This document shows positions 35,952 through 45,112 of a DNA stretch of 64,000 nt, one piece after another. The notes below the pieces were generated by a model. That model ran no database searches. It was not told where the DNA came from and saw only the letters and a list, made by a program, of their open reading frames with translations. The DNA lies in the NCBI GenBank assembly GCA_029210625.1, contig JARGFU010000008.1, forward strand, positions 1 through 64,000, in the 5' to 3' direction. This DNA is from Deltaproteobacteria bacterium. GTDB lineage: Bacteria > Myxococcota > Myxococcia > SLRQ01. Each line of letters opens with the position of its first letter. Position 1 is the first letter of the stretch. Both the position numbers and the translations under genes were made by a program.

Positions 35952-37195
35952 TCCCCCGGCTCCTCGGCCTCAGCCTCAGCCTCAGCCTCAGCCTCAGCCT
36001 CAGCCTCAGCGTCAGCCTCAGCCTCCGGCGCAGGCTCGGCCACGGCCTCCTCCTCAGGCTCGGCCTGCGGCTCGACCTCCGGCGCGGGTGGGACCACGAC
36101 GGCCTCCTGCGCCTCGTGCTCCACCGACACCACGGCGGCGCCCGGCTCCGGAGCCGGGGTCACGACCTGCTGCTGGAAGACGTTCTGCACGAAGAAGAGG
36201 GCCACGAAGGAGAGCAGGCCGGCGAAGAACGGGGTGGTGATCCAGCCGGAGGCGATCCGGCCGAGCACCTTCAAGTCGAGGTTCCGGATCCCCTTGGTGA
36301 AGCCGATGCCGATCACCGCGCCGATCACCGCCTGGGAGCTGGAGACCGGGACCAGGGGGATGGTCGGCAGGCCGTGGCCGGCGAGGAAGGCCTCGAGCTC
36401 GCGGGAGGCGAAGAGGAAGAGCACCAGGGACTGGGAGACCACCACCACCAGGGCCGCGACCGGCGAGAGCTTGAGCAGGTCGCTGCCCACCGTCGACATG
36501 ACCTGCCGCGAGTAGGTCACCACGCCGAAGCCGATGGCGATCGCCCCCAGCGCGAAGAGCGACTGGGTCCCGGTGAAGGTGAAGTCCCCGAAGCTCAGGT
36601 CGTCGATGGGCCTCGCCGGGACGAAGACGCCCATCACGTTGGCGATGTTGTTCGCCCCCAGGCTGTAGGCGCCGAAGGCCCCCGCCACGACCAGGCTCCA
36701 GCGGACGAGGGCGTCTTCCTTGAGGAGGTGCACGTGCACCCGGCGCAGCACCCGCAGGCTCACCCCGTAGATCAGGTAGGAGAAGACCGCCGCCAGGACC
36801 GGGCAGATGATCCAGGTCGAGACGATCTTCGAGAAGGTGCTCCACTCGGTGGACGAGCCGGTGAAGAGGTTCCACCCGACGATGGCGCCGACGATCGCCT
36901 GGGAGGTCGAGACCGGCAGCCTCGCGCGGGTCATCCAGGCGACGGTGGCGCCGGCCGCCAGCGCGACGGTGAAGGAGCCCGCCAGGGCGTTGACCGCGCC
37001 GAGCTTGCCCAGGGTGTGGCTCGCGCCCGCGCCGCTGATCACCGCCCCGAGGGTGACGAAGACGCAGGTCACGATGGCAGCGGTGCGGAAGCGCACCATC
37101 CGCGTCCCCACGGCGGTGCCGAAGATGTTGGCGGCGTCGTTGGCTCCCAGGGACCACCCCAGGAAGAGCCCGCTCGAGAGGAAGAACCAGATCAT
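35948..37195 (-). CDS. pitA: PiT-family inorganic phosphate transporter with acidic repeat tail
   Basis: A 415-aa inner-membrane phosphate permease of the Pit type. The twofold signature occurs as LGWSLGANDAANIFGTAVG near the N-terminus and LGANNIANVMGV in the second half, with about 10 transmembrane segments. The last ~65 residues are a Pro/Glu/Ala tail ending in an alternating Glu-Ala run, encoded by hexanucleotide repeats; this tail is unusual for the family. It is the last gene of the SRPBCC-DUF47-pit operon; DUF47 proteins commonly pair with Pit. Substrate could in principle be sulfate, but the DUF47 partner supports phosphate. Confidence 0.92.
   Translation of the reverse strand: MIWFFLSSGLFLGWSLGANDAANIFGTAVGTRMVRFRTAAIVTCVFVTLGAVISGAGASHTLGKLGAVNALAGSFTVALAAGATVAWMTRARLPVSTSQAIVGAIVGWNLFTGSSTEWSTFSKIVSTWIICPVLAAVFSYLIYGVSLRVLRRVHVHLLKEDALVRWSLVVAGAFGAYSLGANNIANVMGVFVPARPIDDLSFGDFTFTGTQSLFALGAIAIGFGVVTYSRQVMSTVGSDLLKLSPVAALVVVVSQSLVLFLFASRELEAFLAGHGLPTIPLVPVSSSQAVIGAVIGIGFTKGIRNLDLKVLGRIASGWITTPFFAGLLSFVALFFVQNVFQQQVVTPAPEPGAAVVSVEHEAQEAVVVPPAPEVEPQAEPEEEAVAEPAPEAEADAEAEAEAEAEAEAEAEEPGD
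35967..36020. repeat. Hexanucleotide tandem repeat inside the phosphate transporter gene
   Basis: Nine 6-bp units on the plus strand: seven GCCTCA, one GCGTCA, one GCCTCA. On the coding strand they give alternating Glu-Ala. Changes in copy number would keep the frame and only lengthen or shorten the tail. Confidence 0.9.
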
Positions 37196-37211
37196 GCGCT
37201 AGGGGGCCCCC

Positions 37212-37856
37212 TCAGTCGTATCGCTTGATCACGGCGATCGAGAGTCGATCGGTGACGTCCTCGGCCCGGTCGGAGACCGAGAGCATCTGCTCGACGAAGA
37301 AGCGGATGTGGAGCTTCCTCGCCAGCTCGATGTCGGAGTCGAAGAGGGTCTTCACGATGGCCTTGCCCGTGTCGTCCGCCTCCTGCTCGTAGAAGAGGAC
37401 CTTGGTGATGTGGTCCCGGACCGCGGCCGGGTCGCGGAAGTAGGCCCGCAGGGCGCCGACCAGCGCCTCCATCGCGTTGGCCGAGGAGGCCGCCAGGGCG
37501 ATCAGCTTCTCGTGCAGCTCGACGGGGATCTCCGGGTGCTCGGCGGCGAAGCGGTCGAGGAGCTCCTCGGCCCGGTTGAGCACCCCATCGGTGGCCTCGA
37601 GGAGGCCGAGCACGTCGCCCCGGGACTCGGGGATCAGGGTCTCGGTGTAGAGGCTCGCCTCGATGTCGCGGCGCAGGGTGTCCGCCTCGCCCTCGACCTT
37701 GTCGAGCTGCTCGATGCTGTGCCGGCACTCCTCGAAGCGATGCTGGAGGTAGTGCTCGACGCCCTGCCGGAAGAGCAGCCCGCCGGTGAGCACACGATCG
37801 AGGAAGTTGTCGAACTGCGCCTCGAGCTGTCGGGTCCTGCGGAAGACGATGGCCAT
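37212..37856 (-). CDS. DUF47 (PhoU-like) phosphate-transport regulator
   Basis: A 214-aa all-helical protein of the DUF47/TIGR00153 family, related to PhoU and generally encoded next to Pit transporters, where it is thought to gate phosphate uptake. Typical residues: FDNFLDRVLTGGLLFRQGVEHY, QLDKVEGEADTLRRDIEASLY, YEQEADDTGKAIVKTLFD, LSVSDRAEDVTDRLSIAVIKR. It is cytoplasmic. It ends 16 nt before pitA and begins 4 nt after the SRPBCC gene, so the three genes form an operon. Confidence 0.92.
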   Translation of the reverse strand: MAIVFRRTRQLEAQFDNFLDRVLTGGLLFRQGVEHYLQHRFEECRHSIEQLDKVEGEADTLRRDIEASLYTETLIPESRGDVLGLLEATDGVLNRAEELLDRFAAEHPEIPVELHEKLIALAASSANAMEALVGALRAYFRDPAAVRDHITKVLFYEQEADDTGKAIVKTLFDSDIELARKLHIRFFVEQMLSVSDRAEDVTDRLSIAVIKRYD

Positions 37857-37860
37857 GTGC

Positions 37861-38394
37861 TTAGCCTTTCTTCGACTCGTCCTCGAGGAAGCGGGTGAGG
37901 CTCTTGCTCACGTCCTCGAGGTTCTTCTGCACCGCCTTGACGATGAACTCCTCGGCCAGGCGGCCGACCTTGCCGGCGAGGAGCCTGGGCACGCCGCGGA
38001 TCTTCTTCGCGTCGAGGGTCATCTCCCCGCGGATCTCGAGGCGGGTGCCGCCCTCGACCTCGGTGTAGAAGTTGGTGCCCTCGCTGGAGACGGCCTCCCG
38101 GAAGGTGTGCGGCTCGACCCGCCAGTGGCACTCCCACTTGTCCCCGTACCAGTCGGCGTGGTCGGTCCAGGAGAGGGCCGACTCCGAGAGGACGGCCTGC
38201 ACCGCCTTGGGGAGGTCCCCGCCCCCCTTCCAGATGTTGACCAGGTGGACGTGGTCGCCCTCCTCCTTCCGGCTCTCGACCTCGATGGTCTTCACGTTGG
38301 GGAGGTAGGGGAGCATCTCCGGGAGCCGGTCACGGTAGGTCCGGTAGACCAGGTCTCGGGGAAAGGGGATGACGGCGTCGCATCGGATTTCCAT
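37861..38394 (-). CDS. SRPBCC/START-like protein (DUF2505-type)
   Basis: A 177-aa soluble protein with the pattern of the SRPBCC ligand-binding fold: MEIRCDAVIPFPRDLVYRTYRDRLPEMLPYLPNV at the start, and the C-terminal long helix RLAEEFIVKAVQKNLEDVSKSLTRFLED. It resembles DUF2505 proteins. A hydrophobic ligand is likely but unknown. The ATG at 38394 is preferred over 38412, because TAGGGT (38403-38408) sits 8 nt before it and would lie inside the coding region otherwise. It heads the phosphate-transport operon, a link I cannot explain. Confidence 0.75.
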   Translation of the reverse strand: MEIRCDAVIPFPRDLVYRTYRDRLPEMLPYLPNVKTIEVESRKEEGDHVHLVNIWKGGGDLPKAVQAVLSESALSWTDHADWYGDKWECHWRVEPHTFREAVSSEGTNFYTEVEGGTRLEIRGEMTLDAKKIRGVPRLLAGKVGRLAEEFIVKAVQKNLEDVSKSLTRFLEDESKKG

Positions 38395-38402
38395 GGAGCG
38401 GC

Positions 38403-38408
38403 ACCCTA
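38403..38408 (-). promoter_or_regulatory. -10-like element TAGGGT of the phosphate operon
   Basis: TAGGGT on the minus strand, 8 nt before the first ATG of the operon. Same sequence and near-identical spacing as the aminotransferase gene at 341-355. Confidence 0.45.
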
Positions 38409-38555
38409 TCATCGACCGCGTCGGCAGGCTCTCCCCGCCGCGGCCGGACCGAGGGTTGCCCCCCGGATACCGGAACCCTCATCCCCCGTGATATGCGACC
38501 GGTGCCCCGGCTCCCCGTCGGTGCGCGCCGCGACCTCCCGAGCAGGCTCGACATC

Positions 38556-40733
38556 ATGAGACACCCCGCCCTCCTCGCTCTCCTCCTCGCCCTCCCCACC
38601 CCCGCGCTCGCCTCTGGAGGCGGTGAGGGCTCGCTGACCCACCGGATGATGGAGCTGGCGTTCCAGATCGGCGTCATCCTCTTCGCGGCACGCCTCGGCG
38701 GCTGGCTGATGAAGAAGATCGACATGCCCTCGGTGCTCGGCGAGCTGATGATGGGCATCGTCATCGGCCCCTACCTCCTGGGCGGCCTCCACCTTCCCGG
38801 CTTCGCGGGCGGCCTCTTCCCCCTGCCCCCTTCCGGCTTCCCGGTCTCCCCCGAGCTCTACGGCATCGCCACCCTCGCCTCGATCATCCTGCTCTTCCAC
38901 GCCGGCCTCGAGACCGACCTGCCCCTCTTCCTGCGCTTCTCGGCCAAGGGCGCGGTCATCGGGGTGGGCGGCGTCGTCGCCTCCTTCGCGGCCGGAGCCT
39001 GGGCCGGCACGCTCTTCACCGAGCAGCCGCTCCACGCCCCGGTGAACCTCTTCCTCGGCGTGATCAGCACCGCCACCTCGGTGGGGATCACCGCCCGGAT
39101 CCTCTCGGACCAGCGCCGGATGGACTCCCCCGAGGGCGTGACCATCCTCGCCGCCGCGGTGATCGACGACGTGCTGGGCATCATCGTCCTGGCCATCGTC
39201 CTGGGCATCGTCTCGGTGCTCTCGGCCGGCGGCGGCTCGGTGGACTGGGGCGCCATCGGCGGCATCGCCTTCAAGGCGGTCGGCGTCTGGCTGGGCTTCA
39301 CCGCCCTCGGCCTGATCTTCGCCCGGAAGATCGGCAAGGCGCTGCGGATCTTCGGCAGCCAGACCTCCATCGCGGTGATGAGCCTCGGCCTGGCCCTGCT
39401 CCTCTCCGGCATCTTCGAGATGGCCGGCCTCGCCATGATCATCGGCGCCTACGTGATGGGGCTCTCCCTCTCGCGGACGGATCTCTCCTTCGTGATCCAG
39501 GACAAGCTCCACCCCCTGCAGGAGTTCTTCGTGCCCGTCTTCTTCTGCGTGATGGGCATGCTGGTGAACGTGAACGACTTCCTGCGCCCCGAGGTGCTGC
39601 TGGCCGGGCTGCTCTTCAGCGTGGTCGGCATCGTCTCCAAGCTGGCGGGCTGTGGGCTCCCCTCCCTGGCGATGAACTTCAACCTCCTCGGCGCCACCCG
39701 GATCGGGGTGGGCATGGTGCCCCGGGGCGAGGTCGCCCTGATCATGGCCGGCATCGGCATCGCCGCGGGCATCCTCGACTCCACCCAGTTCGGGGTCGCG
39801 GTCTTCATGACCCTCGTCTCCACCCTGGTGCCCCCCCCGATCCTCACCGCCCTCCTGCGCTCCGAGCGCCGGGGCACGCGCACCGAGATGCGGGGCTCGA
39901 GCCTGGTGGTCAACGACTTCGCCTTCCCCTCTCCGGAGATGAAGCTGCTGGCGCTCTCCAAGGTGGGCGCGGCGCTGCGGGCCGAGGGCTTCTACATCCA
40001 CAACATGGAGCTCGACCACCCCGTCCACCAGGCCCGCAAGGAGTCGGTCTTCTTCACCTTCCACGAGTACGAAGAGAACTTCGAGGTGGTCTGCGATCCT
40101 CAGGACGTCCACTACCTGAAGACGGTGGTCTACGAGGCCCTCCTCGCCCTGAACAACACGGTGGAGAAGCTGCGCACCCTGGCCCGGCCCGAGACCATGA
40201 AGAAGGAGCTCGCCGAGATCGACGAGGGCAAGGTGCGGGGCAACTTCTTCAAGCTGATCCCCGAGGGGTGCATCTCCCTGGCCCTGAAGGGGGAGACGAA
40301 GCAGGAGATCATCGAGGAGCTCATCGGCATGCTGGCCGCCGACGGCCGGGTCGAGGACGTCGAGGACTGCGTCGGGGCGGTGATGGAGCGCGAGGCCTCC
40401 ATGAGCACCGGCATGCAGCACGGCATCGCCATCCCCCACGGCAAGTCGAACGGCGTGAAGGAGCTGATGGTGGCCATCGGCATCAAGCAGGAGGGCGTGG
40501 ACTTCGACTCGGTCGACGGCGAGCCCTCCCGGGTCTTCTTCCTCACCCTCTCGCCCCGGAACGCCACCGGGGCCCACATCCAGTTCCTCTCCTCGTTGAG
40601 CGTCATCCTGAGCCAGCCCGAGCTGGTGCAGACCCTGCTCGCCTGCGAGGGCGCCAACGAGATCAAGGACCTGCTGGTCCGGGCGGCCAGGAGCAACCGC
40701 CAGAAGCAGGCCTCGACCCCGCCCGAGGCCTGA
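38556..40733 (+). CDS. CPA2-type cation:proton antiporter with C-terminal PTS EIIA-like domain
   Basis: A 725-aa membrane protein. It opens with a signal-like segment (HPALLALLLALPTPALAS), then about 12 transmembrane helices of a Na+/H+ exchanger domain to about residue 430: LGELMMGIVIGP, LLFHAGLETDL, TATSVGITARIL, AAAVIDDVLGI (the ion-binding Asp pair), and GVGMVPRGEVALIM. After a soluble linker, residues about 575-715 resemble a fructose/mannitol-type EIIA domain, including GIAIPHGKS with a candidate phospho-histidine at H628. A phosphotransferase input controlling the exchanger is inferred. ATG 38556 is preferred; upstream residues to 38493 lack similarity and the signal-like helix starts here. 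Confidence 0.9.
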   Translation: MRHPALLALLLALPTPALASGGGEGSLTHRMMELAFQIGVILFAARLGGWLMKKIDMPSVLGELMMGIVIGPYLLGGLHLPGFAGGLFPLPPSGFPVSPELYGIATLASIILLFHAGLETDLPLFLRFSAKGAVIGVGGVVASFAAGAWAGTLFTEQPLHAPVNLFLGVISTATSVGITARILSDQRRMDSPEGVTILAAAVIDDVLGIIVLAIVLGIVSVLSAGGGSVDWGAIGGIAFKAVGVWLGFTALGLIFARKIGKALRIFGSQTSIAVMSLGLALLLSGIFEMAGLAMIIGAYVMGLSLSRTDLSFVIQDKLHPLQEFFVPVFFCVMGMLVNVNDFLRPEVLLAGLLFSVVGIVSKLAGCGLPSLAMNFNLLGATRIGVGMVPRGEVALIMAGIGIAAGILDSTQFGVAVFMTLVSTLVPPPILTALLRSERRGTRTEMRGSSLVVNDFAFPSPEMKLLALSKVGAALRAEGFYIHNMELDHPVHQARKESVFFTFHEYEENFEVVCDPQDVHYLKTVVYEALLALNNTVEKLRTLARPETMKKELAEIDEGKVRGNFFKLIPEGCISLALKGETKQEIIEELIGMLAADGRVEDVEDCVGAVMEREASMSTGMQHGIAIPHGKSNGVKELMVAIGIKQEGVDFDSVDGEPSRVFFLTLSPRNATGAHIQFLSSLSVILSQPELVQTLLACEGANEIKDLLVRAARSNRQKQASTPPEA

Positions 40734-40781
40734 GGATCACCGGGGGGAAGAAGGCGCGCCGGCCGGCGGTTGTCGCCACCG

Positions 40782-41459
40782 ATGCCCCGCCGCCTCGCCC
40801 TCCTCCTCGGCGCGCTCCTGCTGACCGCGCCCGGCCTCCTCCGGGCCGAGGGGCTCGCCCGCTACCGGAAGGCCCAGGCCGACCTGGAGGCCCGCCGCCA
40901 GGTGCTCGCTGGATCCGAGCGCCTGGGGCCCACCGAGCTGGCGCTGGCCCGGAGGATCCTGCTGGAGACCATCGCCGGCGAGCTGCTGCCCGCCTGGGAG
41001 GGCACCCCCTGGGCCTTCCACGGCACCAGCGAGACGCCGGGCGAGGGCGAGATCGCCTGCGGCTACCTGGTGAGCACGGTCCTGCGCGACGCCGGCCTCG
41101 GGGTCGAGCGGGTGGCGCTGGCCCGCCAGGCCTCCGAGCGCATCATCCAGACCCTCACCGACGAGGCCCACATCTGGCGCTTCCGCCGGCGGCCGGTGAG
41201 CGAGGTCCTGGCCCGGGTCCGCGAGGAGGGCGAGGGCCTCTACCTCATCGGCCTCGACTACCACGTGGGCTTCCTGGTGAACCGCGGCGGCAAGATCGAG
41301 ATGTGCCACAGCTCCGTCCTCCCGCCGGGGCACGCCCTCTGCCGCGACGCCGCGAAGGATCCGGCGATGCTCTCGGACTACCACGTGCTGGGGAGGCTGC
41401 TGACCGACCGCATGGTGCGCCGCTGGCTGAAGGGCCAGCCCTTCCCGACCCGGAGCTGA
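40782..41459 (+). CDS. Exported protein, possible NlpC/P60-like cysteine peptidase
   Basis: A 225-aa protein with a signal peptide (MPRRLALLLGALLLTAPGLLRAEG). The mature part has TPWAFHGTSETPGEGEIACGYLVSTVLRDAG, with a cysteine at the start of a helix, and about 80 residues on GLDYHVGFLVNRGGKIEMCHSS, with a histidine in a strand. This C...H order is that of papain-like NlpC/P60 or related amidases that act on cell wall peptides, but the similarity is weak and I cannot name a family. ATG 40782 is used; an in-frame TTG at 40770 is less likely. It follows the antiporter by 48 nt. Confidence 0.65.
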   Translation: MPRRLALLLGALLLTAPGLLRAEGLARYRKAQADLEARRQVLAGSERLGPTELALARRILLETIAGELLPAWEGTPWAFHGTSETPGEGEIACGYLVSTVLRDAGLGVERVALARQASERIIQTLTDEAHIWRFRRRPVSEVLARVREEGEGLYLIGLDYHVGFLVNRGGKIEMCHSSVLPPGHALCRDAAKDPAMLSDYHVLGRLLTDRMVRRWLKGQPFPTRS

Positions 41460-41498
41460 CTCGAATCCCACCGGGGTCTCTGCGATGATGCCGCCCCC

Positions 41499-43310
41499 GT
41501 GACCGACCCCCGCCAGAGCTACGAGCGGCGCCTCGAGGAGCGCCGGCAGGTGCACGCCCGGGAGGAGCGCACCTTCGCCCGCGTCGGCAGCCTGCGGGGC
41601 TTGTGCTTCGTGCTCTTCCTCGCGGTGGGCGTCGCCGCCCTGAGCGTCGAGGGCGTGAGCGGCCTCTGGACCCTGCTGCCGGTCGGGCTCTTCCTGACGC
41701 TGGTGATCCTCCACGAGGGGATCGACCGCCGGCGACTGGCGGCGCTGCGGGCAACGCGCCACTACGAGCGCGGCCTCGCGCGCCTCGACGACGCCTGGGC
41801 CGGCCAGGGCGAGGCGGGCGAGCGCTTCGCGGAAGGGCCCCACCCCTTCGCCGCCGACCTGGACCTCTTCGGGGAGGGCTCCCTCTTCGAGCTGCTCTGC
41901 ACCGCCCGCACGGCCCCCGGCGAGGAGGCCCTGGCGCGCTGGCTGAAGACCCCCGCGGATCCCGCGACGGCCCGCGCCCGCCAGGCCGCGGTGCGCGAGC
42001 TCGCCGGCAACCTCGACCTGCGAGAGGGCCTCGACGGCCTCGGCCAGGAGGTGCGCGCCGGGGTGGAGCGCGAGCACCTCGAGGCCTGGGCCGCCCGCCC
42101 GCCCCTGGCGGTGAGCGGCGCCCTGCGCCTCGCCCTCCCCGGCCTGGCCGGCGCGGTCGCGCTCGCGGGCCTCGCGGCGATCTTCCTCTCGCTCTCTCCC
42201 TGGGTCTTCGTCGCCCTCGGCGCCCTCGCCGTCGCCCTGCGCGGCCGCCTCGAGCCGCGCCTGCGCCTCGTGCTCGGCGCGGTGAGCCGGCCGGGGCGGG
42301 AGCTCGATCTGCTGGCGCGGATCATCGAGCGCCTGGAGCGCGAGCCCTTCGAGGCCCCCTTCCTGAAGGACCTGCAGGCCCGGCTCCAGGACGAGGGCCA
42401 GTCCGCCTCCGCGCGGATCCACCAGCTGCGCCGCCTGGTCGACATGGCGGCGGCGCGGGACAACCAGGCCTTCGTCCCCTTCGACCTGCTCCTGCTCTGG
42501 ACCCCGCAGGTGGCCCTGGCGATCGAGGCCTGGCGCCGGCGCCACGGCCCCCGCCTCGCGGAGTGGCTCACGGCCACCGGGGAGCTCGAGGCCATCCTCT
42601 CCCTCTCCGCCTACGCCTTCGAGAACCCCGGCGATCCCTTCCCCGAGCTGGTGGAGGCGAGCGAGGGGCCCCTCTACGAGGGCGAGGCGCTCGGCCACCC
42701 CCTGCTGCCGCGGAAGGTCTGCATCCCCAACGACCTCCACCTCGATCGCGCGCGGCCCCTCCTCATGGTCAGCGGCTCCAACATGAGCGGCAAGACCACC
42801 TACCTGCGCACGGTGGGCATCAACCTCGTGCTGGCCCGCTGCGGGGCCCCGGTGCGCGCCCGCTCCCTGAAGGTCTCGCCGCTGCTGCCCGGCGGCACCC
42901 TGCGGATCCAGGACTCCCTGCGGGAGGGCGCCTCGCGCTTCTACGCCGAGCTCGAGCGCCTCAAGGCGCTGGTCGATCTCTGCGAGGGAGAGGGCGGCCT
43001 CCTCTTCCTCCTGGACGAGGTGCTCTCGGGCACCAACTCCCACGACCGGCGCATCGGCGCCGGGCACCTCCTGCGCGGCCTGCTCGAGCGCGGCGCGGTG
43101 GGCCTCTGCACCACCCACGACCTGGCCCTCACCGAGATCGCCGAGACCCTGCCCGGCGCCACCAACGTCCACTTCGAGGACGAGCTGGTCGAGGGCCGGC
43201 TGCGCTTCGACTACCGGCGCCGCCCCGGCGTCGTCGAGCGCAGCAACGCCCTGGCCCTGATGGAGGCCGTGGGGCTGCCGGTCGCCGGGGAGGCTGGCCC
43301 TCCCGACTGA
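41499..43310 (+). CDS. Membrane-associated MutS-like ATPase
   Basis: A 603-aa protein of the MutS superfamily without the mismatch-recognition and connector domains. Residues about 30-70 hold two hydrophobic helices (GLCFVLFLAVGVAALSVEG, LWTLLPVGLFLTLVIL) and about 200-245 two more. A clamp/lever-like region precedes the ATPase: Walker A SGSNMSGKTTYLRT (about 424-437), QDSLREGASRFYAELERLK, Walker B LLFLLDEVLSGTN, and CTTHDLALT. Members of this small subfamily occur in several phyla; their job is not established and is unlikely to be mismatch repair. The start is GTG at 41499 with a GATGAT hexamer 9 nt upstream. Confidence 0.9.
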   Translation: MTDPRQSYERRLEERRQVHAREERTFARVGSLRGLCFVLFLAVGVAALSVEGVSGLWTLLPVGLFLTLVILHEGIDRRRLAALRATRHYERGLARLDDAWAGQGEAGERFAEGPHPFAADLDLFGEGSLFELLCTARTAPGEEALARWLKTPADPATARARQAAVRELAGNLDLREGLDGLGQEVRAGVEREHLEAWAARPPLAVSGALRLALPGLAGAVALAGLAAIFLSLSPWVFVALGALAVALRGRLEPRLRLVLGAVSRPGRELDLLARIIERLEREPFEAPFLKDLQARLQDEGQSASARIHQLRRLVDMAAARDNQAFVPFDLLLLWTPQVALAIEAWRRRHGPRLAEWLTATGELEAILSLSAYAFENPGDPFPELVEASEGPLYEGEALGHPLLPRKVCIPNDLHLDRARPLLMVSGSNMSGKTTYLRTVGINLVLARCGAPVRARSLKVSPLLPGGTLRIQDSLREGASRFYAELERLKALVDLCEGEGGLLFLLDEVLSGTNSHDRRIGAGHLLRGLLERGAVGLCTTHDLALTEIAETLPGATNVHFEDELVEGRLRFDYRRRPGVVERSNALALMEAVGLPVAGEAGPPD

Positions 43311-43357
43311 AGGCGGGCATCCTCGGGGCCGAACCATCACCTTTCGGGGGAGAGAAG

Positions 43358-45112
43358 ATGAGCCAGCCCGCCGCCGTCCTGTCCGGTTCCGCGAAGATCC
43401 CCGAGGCCGAGGGGCAGCTGCCGCCCACCTCCCGCGAGGAGATCGACGCCGCCCTCACCGCGCTCTCGGCGAAGAAGGACGACTGGGTCGCCCTGACCCT
43501 CGTCGAGCGGGTGAGGATCCTGGAGCGCCTCGCCGACGCCACCCTGGCCGCCTCGCCGCGCTGGGTGCAGGCCGCCCTGAAGGCGAAGGGCATCACGCCC
43601 GGCACCGTGGGTGAGGGCGAGGAGTGGATCGCGGGCCCCGTCCCGCTGATGCGCAACATCATGCTGCTCATCCGCTCCCTCACCGACATCGCCCGCAAGG
43701 GCAACCCGCAGCTGCCGGGCAAGGCGTATGCGCGCCCCGACGGGCAGGTGGTCGCCCCGGTCTTCCCCACCGACACCTGGGACAAGCTGATGTACCAGGG
43801 CTTCACCGCCGAGGTCTGGATGGACCCCGAGGTGAGCCTGGCCGAGCTCCCCTCCACCCAGGCGGCCTTCTACCGGGACCCGCCCGAGGGAGGGAAGGTC
43901 GCCCTGGTCCTGGGCGCGGGGAACGTCTCCTCGATCGGCCCGATGGACGCCCTCTACAAGCTCTTCGTCGAGGGGCAGGTGGCCGTCCTCAAGATGAACC
44001 CGGTGAACGCCTACCTCGGCCCCTTCATCGAGGAGGGCTTCGCCGAGCTGATCTCCCGGGGCTTCCTGCGGGTGGTGCAGGGCGGCGCCGCCGAGGGCGA
44101 GTACCTCTGCAACCACCCCGAGGTCGAGGAGATCCACATCACCGGCTCCGACAAGACCCACGACGCCATCGTCTACGGCACCGGCAGCGAGGGCGCCGAG
44201 CGCAAGGCCCGGCGCGAGCGGCGGAACGCGCGGCGGATCACCAGCGAGCTGGGCAACGTCAGCGGCATCATCGTCGTCCCCGGCCCCTGGAGCCGCTCGG
44301 ACATCGACTTCCAGGGCCTCAACCTCGCCTCCTCCCTCACCAACAACGCCGGCTTCAACTGCAACGCGACGCGGGTGGTGATCCAGCACCGGCAGTGGGG
44401 GCAGCGCGACGCCCTCCTCGACGCCATCGAGCGGGGCCTCGCCCAGGCGCCCCAGCGCGAGCCCTACTACCCCGGCGCCCTCCAGCGCCACGCTGCCTTC
44501 GTCGAGGCCCACCCCGACGCCCGGCAGGTCGGCCGGCAGGGGGAGGGCAAGCTGCCCTGGACCCTGGTCGCCGGCGTCGCCCCCGAGGCGGTCGAGGACA
44601 TCTGCTTCACCACCGAGGCCTTCTGCGCCGTCACCTCCGAGACCGCCCTCTCGGCGGGCTCGGTGGTCGAGTACATCGAGAAGGCCGTCGACTTCGTGAA
44701 CGACACCCTCTGGGGCACCCTCAACGCCGCGATCATCGTCCACCCCAAGTCGCTGAAGGACCCGGCGGTGAAGGCCGCGGTCGAGAAGGCGGTGGCCGAC
44801 CTGCGCGCCGGCGCGGTGGCGGTGAACCACTGGCCGGCCCTGGCCTACGCCTTCACCTCCCCGACCTGGGGCGCCTTCCCCGGCCACGAGGACCACGACA
44901 TCCGCTCGGGCCGCGGCGTGGTGCACAACACCTACCTCTTCGATCGCCCCCAGAAGTCAGTGGTGCGCGGACCCTTCCGGGTCAGCCCCAAGCCCGCCTG
45001 GTTCTGCAACCACAAGACGATCCACCGCCTGGGGCCGAAGCTCGCCGAGATGACCCGGCGCCCGACGATGGCGAAGCTCTCCTCGATCCTCCTCGACGCC
45101 CTGCGCGGCTAG
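43358..45112 (+). CDS. Aldehyde dehydrogenase-family protein
   Basis: A 584-aa member of the NAD(P)-dependent aldehyde dehydrogenase superfamily, about 80-100 residues longer than the usual 480-500. NAD-site residues VALVLGAGNVSSIGPMDALYKL and AVLKMNPVNAY, the glutamate region ITSELGNVSGIIV (ELGG is ELGN here), and the nucleophile in TNNAGFNCNATRVV (C335). The N-terminal ~100 residues and the C-terminal ~60 residues are extensions. Substrate unknown. GGGAG lies seven bases before the ATG. Its stop overlaps the stop of the convergent thioredoxin-like gene (CTAG). Confidence 0.9.
   Translation: MSQPAAVLSGSAKIPEAEGQLPPTSREEIDAALTALSAKKDDWVALTLVERVRILERLADATLAASPRWVQAALKAKGITPGTVGEGEEWIAGPVPLMRNIMLLIRSLTDIARKGNPQLPGKAYARPDGQVVAPVFPTDTWDKLMYQGFTAEVWMDPEVSLAELPSTQAAFYRDPPEGGKVALVLGAGNVSSIGPMDALYKLFVEGQVAVLKMNPVNAYLGPFIEEGFAELISRGFLRVVQGGAAEGEYLCNHPEVEEIHITGSDKTHDAIVYGTGSEGAERKARRERRNARRITSELGNVSGIIVVPGPWSRSDIDFQGLNLASSLTNNAGFNCNATRVVIQHRQWGQRDALLDAIERGLAQAPQREPYYPGALQRHAAFVEAHPDARQVGRQGEGKLPWTLVAGVAPEAVEDICFTTEAFCAVTSETALSAGSVVEYIEKAVDFVNDTLWGTLNAAIIVHPKSLKDPAVKAAVEKAVADLRAGAVAVNHWPALAYAFTSPTWGAFPGHEDHDIRSGRGVVHNTYLFDRPQKSVVRGPFRVSPKPAWFCNHKTIHRLGPKLAEMTRRPTMAKLSSILLDALRG

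Noticed and set aside
35967-36020. A phase-variable on/off switch in the phosphate transporter.
   Set aside because: The unit is six bases, so slippage cannot shift the frame; only tail length could vary.
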